Source: Sarcomyxa edulis
Lineage: Eukaryota; Basidiomycota; Agaricomycetes; Agaricales; Mycenaceae
Reading direction: 5' to 3'
Assembly: GCA_009761415.1 (NCBI GenBank)
Contig: QUOL01000007.1
Coordinates: 1,708,560-1,772,559 of the forward strand
Length of the DNA stretch: 64,000 nucleotides
A program made the position numbers and the translations under genes. Of the stretch, positions 39,101 through 48,100 are shown piece by piece (the stretch's first letter is position 1; each line of letters begins with the position of its first letter). Below the pieces are notes generated by a model. It searched no databases, had not been told where the DNA came from, and saw only the letters and a program-made list of their open reading frames with translations.

Positions 39101-42100
39101 GATGGATTCTTTCGCAAACGTCTTCGTATGATGTTCGGTGTCATCCAGGCGACGCTTCCCCATAGGGTGACAGCATTTCCCGATGACACCGATAGCGTTA
39201 TCGGGCAGTATACGCTGTCGAGGCGGCTTATGCGGTTTTTCGTCGAGAACGTTGTACGGGCTTCCACCGTTTTTTCAGCGGGGGAACGCAGAGATACTAA
39301 AAGAATCCTTCTGCGCAGGAACTCATCGTTGCATACCGTCAGCGGGCCAGGACCGATGCCAACGCCGCCGAATTTAAAATTCCTTCAGAGGTATCCCGTA
39401 TGATGGAGTTCAGTCTTATCGTTTATGACAAGGTCGGATTTCATGGGGACTGGGCCCTCAGCAGCGTCGGGCAGAGGAGGGAAATGCTTCAGTCACTAAA
39501 AGATGAGGCCGACGTTAACGCTTCATTGACTGGCGGGGCAAAGGAGTATCCCGAATTTGAGGACCTGGTGTTCTGGTAAGCAGGCGCCGTCGGTCTCGTT
39601 CTTTGGGCCCCTCAGAGGGATACTAATAGTCGGAAATTCGCATTTCAGAACGCACGCGTAGCGGGGAAGCTTTCCTGGATGTGACCGAGGGGGTTTTTGT
39701 CGTCGTTGGTACTTTAATGGGTAAACACTCCTTTCGCGTGCCGTGTTCAGAGATCTTGTAGTTTATGGAATGCACTGTCAGTCCGGAGGGCACAACGGTC
39801 TCGGGCAGCCTCCCAACCTCCTTTATAAAGGGTACCGATGTCCGATGATTCCACCCGCTGTGCGCAGACATTTGAATCGCGGACAGTTCGTAACTCCGTC
39901 AGCGGCTCTTGATGAGAGGAAAGTTCAGAGGGAAGGCGAGTGAGATGAGAACGGAGAGAGGTTATTAATGCTTTCAGAGCTTTTCTCCTTTACAGTTTCG
40001 CTATATCGCTCAGTGGCCTGGTCATCATTTCGTTCTTCCGTAGCCTCGCCTTTATACGATGTCAGGATGATCTTCTCGTCCCGTTCAATAACTCGGCCGG
40101 CGCAAGATGCTGTTCTCTTCTTCAAGATGATGCAGTTGCATTTCTACAGCGCTCAAAGCCGACAGCCGTCAAGCGCCAGTGGCTTCATGAAGTCATGGCC
40201 GTTTAGATCGAGGTGGCTTGCGTCCTGATCGTCGTTGTTCTTACGGCGCAGTTGAGACTGTGCGGGTTAATACGTGTGCGGGTGATGTGACCGCGATCTT
40301 GCGAAATCTTTGCGAAGGAACGAGACACGGCGAAGTGTATCAGGTGAGGCAAGGACCTGTGACAATAGTCGAAAAGATGGTCCCAGGGTAGCGGCGCGAC
40401 ATGGCGGCCAGCTCGTGTTCTTTTGCATGTGGCATTCGCAATCGTTCCGTGAGCATCTATACCGAAGAACAGGCGTCTTTACTGCTTCTGATAAGGCACG
40501 GTCCGGAGAATCCAACGGTTAACAGTGGCTGCACGGAGTTCGTTCGGACACCTCTTATCGGTCCAAGACGTCAGTCCTAAGTCCGATGAGGTATAAAGAA
40601 CGCCAGCTGGCGCAGGGTAGCCATCGATATTCCGGCCAAAATGTCGCATGTCGTTAGTTCATCGTTTACTCAAGCTCTCCGAGACGAGTTTTTGTCGTAT
40701 GCCCATCCTCCTGAAGTTCTTGCCGGGGATTTCGCTCCTACCGAGGGCTTTACAAATTTCCTTCGGTTCCGCCTCCGCCCTATGATGGAGATCGTCGAGC
40801 GGGGGTACGCGGCTTATCTCATAACGAGTTCCCCGAGAGACACCGTCGAACCAATCATATGGAGCGAGACGAAAGGCTGGTTCCGCATCGTGTTGGATCA
40901 TTTGGTAGGTGTCCGTGGTTCACTCGGTGAGCTTCGGAGTGTTAACCTTACGTCTTCTAGGATGCCATTCTACGGTTTAGGGATAGGGTGACGGCAATTG
41001 GCCGAGGAGACGAGGCCGTGGTTCCGTCAGAAGCGTTGCGCCTCGCAAGCATGGTGCAGCTATTCCTTATCCATCACGGAGTTGAGCTCGGGTACGATGA
41101 AGATGTACTTGTGAAGAGGAAGGATTTAACGAAGGAGTTCCTTTGGTCTATCGTCCCTGTAATGCACCGAGAGGCAGTTGCCGTGGAATTCCCGGAGTTC
41201 GCGATACGGTTGGCAGGGGAGGGTACGGGCAAGTAGAAGGGGTGTCCGATAGCTGAATAGCGCGATATTTTTAGTATAAAGAGGGTGAATCAATTCCTCC
41301 GTACAGGTCACCACAGAGCCCATGAAAATTATGGAACCCCTACACCAAGTCCTTTTGAACACTCTTGCCCAAGAGGCAGCAACGTTCGATATCCTTGATC
41401 GTGACGGAATGATTCACTATCTCAGGTGCCTCCTGCGCCCCGCTGTCGGCCTCGTTGCCGATTTTATATTCCGTGAACTCGGGCCCGATGGCTACTTCGT
41501 AGCTTTAACTGGTCGCGAGAGGGTTCCCTACTACTGCAATGCGCAAATCGTGTTGCTCCTCGCGGTACGTTGGTCTAAACTCGACCCTTAGCGATCTCAT
41601 TGTTTGACGGGTTTTCACTTGATCGGTAACAGGTCCATTTCCACAGCCAGTGGCAGGAGCTGAACAAGCAGGACAGGCGTTTATACATGATTCCGTCCGA
41701 GATGAATAGAACGATTAGCCATTTGCGCTTGATTTGTCGGGCTGTCCGAATTCAGCCAGCAAGCCCCATTCATTGGGAGGTCGAAGCCGTCCGAGCTCTT
41801 ACCGAGCTTAGCATACGCGCCCTGGCAGCTTACGCGTCGGCTGAAGATGCCTTCGATTGGCCGGAGTACGAGAAGCCCGGGGATGCCGCGTTGGAAAGCG
41901 CGATGACCAGATCGATCCGTCTCGATCTCCTCGAAAGGGTCGTACCTAAGCGCGTTGTCGTAGTCGAGGGGGAGTCCGAAGGTGCAGGATATAGCGACGC
42001 GGAGGACTGGCCAGGGTCGGAGGAGGAAACGACGGAGTAAAGTAACGCTCCCAGAATCATATGCCACTTATTGTAGTCTGCATATATAAACCTCCCCGAA

Positions 42101-45100
42101 TCGTTTGCTCTGATCCTTAAGTCAGTAAAGTTCCATCAACGATGTCCTTTATTCTCCGTTTGTCTGCAAATCGCTTTCCCGAAAATCCCCAGGATCCCGA
42201 CCTCGAAAATGAGAGGTCTCCGACCACCATCTGGTCTCGGTCAATTCGTAGCCTCCTAGGCATCGTTCATCTCTCCGTTAATGGGAGGTGTCCGACGGAC
42301 GTTCCTCTCGAGGAAAGGCTCTGGGTCAGGACCCTCCTCACCCGGATCGTCAATTACGTAGTAAGCGGCTCGCTTGTTTTTCCTTCATCGTTCCTCTTTC
42401 AACATCGTCCGTCCAGCATCAAGCTATGAAGCTCCGAGCCTCCGAAGCCATTAAATCAGGTTCTTGGGATACCATTCCGATTCCCGCTCAAGCCACTACT
42501 ACCGTCGCCATGCTCGAGTTCTTTCTGAAGAACTTTGGTTTCGAGGGGGACTACGTTGCGGTCAACGTTAGGAACGTTGGGTATCTTTTATCGTCGGTGA
42601 AGAGCGAGATGGTTGCCCAGGCGCGTTTTACTTATTTCTTGGTTCTCATCCTTCGTTGATTTATTTCTTTTCGTCCTTTTCTAGGTCGGATACGTCGGAA
42701 CCGCCCTGGATTTCGATGGATTCGAGTCGTCCGATGCGTACAACGGGTACGGCGTGCTTCCCGAAATGAAGCAGCAGCAAGTCAATGACCTGCTCAGATC
42801 GCGGGCGGCTTTCGTTCCCAATCCTATTCTTCCTGCTCCTCAATATCCTCTTGTCCCCTTCGTCGCGAGGTTTCCCGTGAAAGAGGGCTTTGAAGAGGTC
42901 CGTCTTCACGGAGACGTTCCCGATCCTCGTCTCGGAGGTCTCCACCAAGTTCATTTCGGCCCTGGAGCTTTCGGACAGGTAGATCCTCGGAACGCTGCGA
43001 CGCGTGGGAGAGGTCGCGGAGGGGCAAGGGCTAATCGTCGAGGAGCTGGAGCGGTACCTGATACTACCATTCTGTAGACCGTCCGATGAGTTTCCGATTC
43101 CTTGTCTCTTGTAAAATAAATGCCTGATAACAGGCGCATAATTCGTTCATAATTTTGCATAGTGTGAGACCCAGCGTCTCGGTCTCCTTGTAAATCTGTA
43201 AAACGTCGTGAGTTGCATACTTTTATCATATCAGCGCATAATTGGGTTCGGTCTGCGTCAGTAGATCCGCTGGCCAGCCAGATCTACCGTCTCCGAACCC
43301 CGCATAGTCGTTTTCTTCCAATTTCTTTCGATCGTTTGTCGTCCGTGGTCTTTTCGCAGTATTTCGTCACTGTGTACAGGAAAGCCGTCGCTCTCTATCC
43401 GTTATGGGTTTATGACTCCCATGGCGCAAACTTGTCCGTTTCGTGCTTGCTTTAATCGTTCGTTCTTCTTATTGACTTCCTGGGTACCGTTTAACCCTTA
43501 ACTTTTTACGTTCGATGACTTCCGTTATTTTATTTCCAGTCGTGCTTATTCGCCTGGAAACGCTTGCTCCGATGACTTTTATCTCCTTGCTTGTCATTCT
43601 CCGGTCTCGATTTTCTTCGTCCTTCGAGGTGATCGAGCTCGATCTCCTTTAGGCTGTCCGATCCTTCGGTTACCAGTGGATGTTTGGCATCGGCTTCCCC
43701 TTTGTTTGGCGCCGCCGCGAGATACGAAGCGCGATTAGATCGACACGTGCCTGGAGATACCCGAAATGAGATCGCCGAGGTATGGAATCACTTTCGAACT
43801 TTATCGATCAAATCTCTCTCGCCCTCTGCCCACCATCTTTCCAGCACCAAACGCGCCTCGGTCAGCTGTCCCACCGTTTTCAAAGATCATCCCAATGGCA
43901 TCGACGTCGTCCGCGTCCCAGACCGCTCCTGACTTCACCTTCTCCGAAGCTTTCAACTTTGCGCTATCCGGTGGCCTTCCTACAACAACGGTCCCGGCAC
44001 GGGTCATGGCCTCGATGAAATCGTCACGAAAAATTCCCGGTACTGAGTATGGTTTGGTCGAGGAGCTCCGACCATCAACCGCTAGAAGTCGCGAGGAGCT
44101 TCATTCAGCCTGTGTGGCATTCCTGCATATTGGGTGGACGCCCCCTTTTCCTCCAGCCTTCGATGAATTTCCTACGTTGGACGACAATATCATCGGCTTC
44201 GTACGTCAACTCATCGTTGTCCCCGACTTCTTTCTAGAGGCCCTTGAATATAACCTTCCTCCTCGTCGGACTCCCCTCTTCCTTCCCGCGAAAGAAGAGA
44301 CTCCTGCTCCTTGGTATGGTAGCTTCGAAAAGATACTGGGGACGTCCGAGTTTCCCAACTTGTCCGAGGACGAGATCGACGAGCTTGGTAAGTTAGTTTT
44401 TCATTTTCTCGTTCTTCGTTTACTGATTCCGATCCATTCCTTTTAGCCGAAGACACCGATTCTGGTCCTAGCGGCAACGCTGCAGTTCAAGCGACAAACC
44501 CTCCCCCAGCAACCACCGGCACCTCGTTCGTTGTCAACCCCGAGAGTTCGGAAGCAGACGCCCCGTTCCCCGGTATGAGAGCCAGGCGTCCTCGGGGAGT
44601 TAAACGCACAAGGGAGGAGTCCGACACGGACGTCGTTCGCCCTCGTATTGTAGTTCTTCCTCCCTCAGCAACTCGCGCGGTTCCCATCAAGAAGCCCCCC
44701 GGTATTTCTTCGAAAAGAGCAGGTCGTATCTTGAAGGCTCAACAGCCTTATCTCATTCGTCATCTGGTGCGTTTTTCTCTTCCATTCTTCCTTCTAGTAC
44801 TAAAAATCCCACTTTATAGGACTGGCGTTGCAGCAGATGTATCAAGCACAACGTCACCTGTAACGGGCATCGTAGTCACGCTTGCGATAGGTGTTTTGCT
44901 CGGAGGACCGGCTGTGATATTCACGAGGACGAAGGTCTCCTCGATCTTTCCCGCGCCATCGAACTGGGAGAAATTGTTATCGCGCCAAAGAAAGTTGCTC
45001 CCGTATCTGAAACCTCCGACAGTCTTCCCGGTCCTTCGATCATCGATGAACGGCAAGAAATGCCTTCTAGAGACAAGGGAAAGGGGAAGGCTCGCGAGGT

Positions 45101-48100
45101 TTCGCCAGTCGGTGTCGAGGAGTCCCGATTCGCGCCTTTAAAAATTCGTGGTGCGTTTTCTATTTTATTTTTTAAAGATCGCGTTCTTCTTGAGTTTACC
45201 GCTTTTTCCCTTATCTGTAGTGCCCAGGCCCGTTGGTGGTCGCCATGCTGCAGAGCCAGCATCCAGTGGTGCCTTGCCTGAAGTTCCAATTTCTTTCGGC
45301 GAGATGCGCATGCCCGAAACCCGTAAGACCGTCCCCCAACAAGAACCCACGAGTCGATCCAAGGGCTTTTACGATTCGGGTATCGTTGAGTCATCCGATA
45401 TCCCCGAACCTTCCTCGGTCAATCCCTCGTTCGTCTCCCGGGGTCAGTTGGCCACAGGTCGTCGAGAGAAATGGAGGTTAATGGTTGATGAATTGAAGGT
45501 TAGGATACTCGATGGTGCTACCAGTGTCGAAGTTTTTGGTAAGCTTGCCCCCGTTATTCGCGATCAGTTGTCGGGTGTTATCGATGCCGCAATGTCGCAA
45601 GTCGAAAATCAATACGGGTTTATTTTTGAGGAGGAGCAGACTGGTTCCGTGTAAAATAGTAGTTTGGTTTTGAAGTAATATTTCTCGTTTCCCATGTATT
45701 TCTATAGGAAAATAATCCACGACTTGTTTTTCTATTGAGAGACGTGCATTTTGTTTTAATATAATTTGTTAGGAGTAGCGTTTCGTGGGTAGGGTCGAGA
45801 AGTAGTCTTTTATGTGTGATGTCTGTGTTTGGAAGGAAGCGTCCGGGACGAGATCCGTCTGTGATTTATCGACGGTATGTTTGACAGTAGCGATGAGCGG
45901 AGCGGTTTCTTTGGAGAGGTTGTTTTATGGGTATTTTAACGGATAATCGCGGTATTTAGAAGGCCTCGGAAGAGGCTTTCAAAAAGTCCCTCGCGGTGGG
46001 CTCCAGTTGTGATGAGGACTGCGGTGCTAGGAGTAGATGGGCTAGACTCCTAAGTGTAGTTCGCCTCTAGGGGGTAAGGTGACGTTTTCTCGGAGGGGAT
46101 TTTACGTAGCGAGAAATCCTAATGCCCAGTGACTTGTGTTTGGATAATGTGTCCGTAAAACGGTGGTGAGGTGGGTATGAGATGATGAGGTGTAAGGTAA
46201 GCTTCGGACTTGTAGGTTCGTTCTCGGTAGGCCGTTTAGAGGCTTCGGACAGCTATAGGTTCGTTCTTGGAAAACCTACGAAGGCCTCGGACAGCTTTCG
46301 GAGAGCTGATCGATGCTTCGGACGGCTTATAAAACGTCTTCGGAGAGCTATCGAGAGCTTCGGACAGCTATAAGTTCGATCTTGGAGAACCCTCGAGGGC
46401 TTCGGACAGCTTTTGGTGAGCTGACCGATGCTTTGTATAACTATAAAACGTCTTCGGAGAGCTATCGAAGGTTTCGGACAGCTCTGAACTGATTTCGGAG
46501 AGCTTCGAGGGTTTCGGACAGCTCTGGACTGATTTCGGAGAGCTACCTTTGTTCCGGGGGTGGTACTGCTGGCTGAATCAAGTCCTTTTCTCTTTGTTTG
46601 ACCGACTCCTGTAATCGTTTCCTTGTCTCGGTTTCAGAAGTATGAGAAAGGGATAGAATTCCTATAGAGAGTGACTGGGTAGTTGGTCGATTCGGGTGTG
46701 TTCCTCTGGTTCTCGTCCACACTTGTTCTATCTACCGTTCTCCGTATCCTATCCTACTTTATATATGAATTCCTTCCCTGTCCTTGCCTAATTCTTCACC
46801 CCGAGTGCCATCCCAAGGTCCCCGAGATCTCCAATGATGAAACAGATCCGGTATTGGTTTTGATGTGTCCGAACCTCGCTCAGTGTGAAAGGTTAGGGCC
46901 TGAGGTGTTTTCTGAAAGCGTTGCAAGGTGAATTTGTGAAGGGATGAAACATGTCCGAGTGAGCAGGATGATGGGGAGCTTCCGATAGATTTTTCCAAGA
47001 TGCGACGGCCAAAGTTGTCCGAGAAGAGTGAATTTGATGTGGGTTGCTAGGCGGAAACCTGTAGTGTCTTTGTTAGCGGGCGATACCTCGCTTACAAGTG
47101 CTGTGTCATGTGATAAACACAGAGGGAAGAATATTCCGTAGCACCACTTGGTCAGGGTGGACGGAGGTCTTAATGAGGCGTCCAGATGCATGGAAAGGTG
47201 TGAATTGAGATCGCAATGTAAGGGGAATATGTCCGATTTGATAGGAAGAACAGCTCAGGGCAGCAAGCATCACGTTGGCGGTATGTCGACTGGTGGCAAT
47301 GTTTTATCGGTGAAGTATCTCTCGATGAGGTCTTCTAGAGGTGAAAGGGAGCCTGCTGAAACGATTTGGGATCTGTCCGAAGGATCTAGGGGGCTGCGGA
47401 GAGGTGATCGAGTACATTGGGCCTTCGGTCAGGTGAAACGACGATAGGGAATTGGGTTCTGGCGGTAGATTTCCTTCGGAGAAGTTGTTCGTGTGTGATT
47501 TCAGGTATTCCAAAACGTTCTGAGACGTGACCGAAGGCGGGTTAGCGTTTCGTGAGTGGATGAAGAGGCCGCTTTCGGGGAGGAACCGTCAAGTAGTGGG
47601 TACTTGGTGTCTTTCAGTGTCCGGTCATTCGAAAAGTAAGTCGTTTGTGGTAATACCACCAGTATCTCTGTAGTTAGCTATGTCTGGGGAGTCGCATAAG
47701 AGTAGGTTGTTGTATAGTTGTCGATTCCTTGGCTGGGGATGCTGGCATCCTCACACCGTGTATTCATATTGATCTTTTCGTAGGTCATTGAATTCCTCGA
47801 ACATCATAAAGAAGACTACGAGTCGGAGAATTTGTGTTTTGGACCGCCCTCATATTCCACGGAACTGAGCAGGTGGGACACTCAGTTCATGTCTGTTGGG
47901 CAGGAAATGTTGTTTGATATCATTTTGGCTGCGTATCACATGGATATCAGGCTGTTACTGTAAGTTATGTTTTACTATAGGGAGTCATACTGAAGCATTC
48001 GTTCTAGGGATGCCGGTTCAAAATATGTAGCCAATATGGTAAGGGGGAAGTCCGTTGAGGAAATCAGGGCCATATTCAATATCATCAACGATTTCACTCC

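Larger units (their letters stand above)
24369..47755 (+). mobile_element. Composite element: two nested copies with 1,748-bp terminal repeats, centre inverted
   Basis: Order: repeat R1 (+) 24369-26116; genes A,B (+) 26117-28400; repeat R2 (-) 28401-30148; genes F,E,D,C (-) 30149-36051; repeat R3 (+) 36052-37799; genes A,B (+) 37800-40084; genes C,D,E,F (+) 40085-46007; repeat R4 (+) 46008-47755. All four repeats begin TGTGATGAGGA and end TCCTCACA. R1 matches R4 and R2 matches R3 at positions where the pairs differ from each other. The right half (36052-47755, 11,704 bp) shows the intact gene order of one unit. No reverse transcriptase, RNase H, integrase, Gag zinc knuckle, transposase or tyrosine recombinase was recognised in any frame. 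No TGG-type tRNA primer-binding site follows R1 or R3. Confidence 0.88.

Noticed and set aside
40310..40522. Small frames upstream of element gene C in both copies
   Set aside because: Overlapping on both strands. The TATA box for gene C lies downstream of them, and there are no conserved features beyond copy identity.
24369..47755. Ordinary Ty3 or Copia retrotransposon
   Set aside because: The repeats look like LTRs, but no RT, RNase H, integrase, protease or Gag motif and no primer site was found.
24369..47755. Starship, Crypton or Maverick/Polinton
   Set aside because: No DUF3435 or other tyrosine recombinase, no DNA polymerase B and no terminal inverted repeats. The ends are direct repeats.
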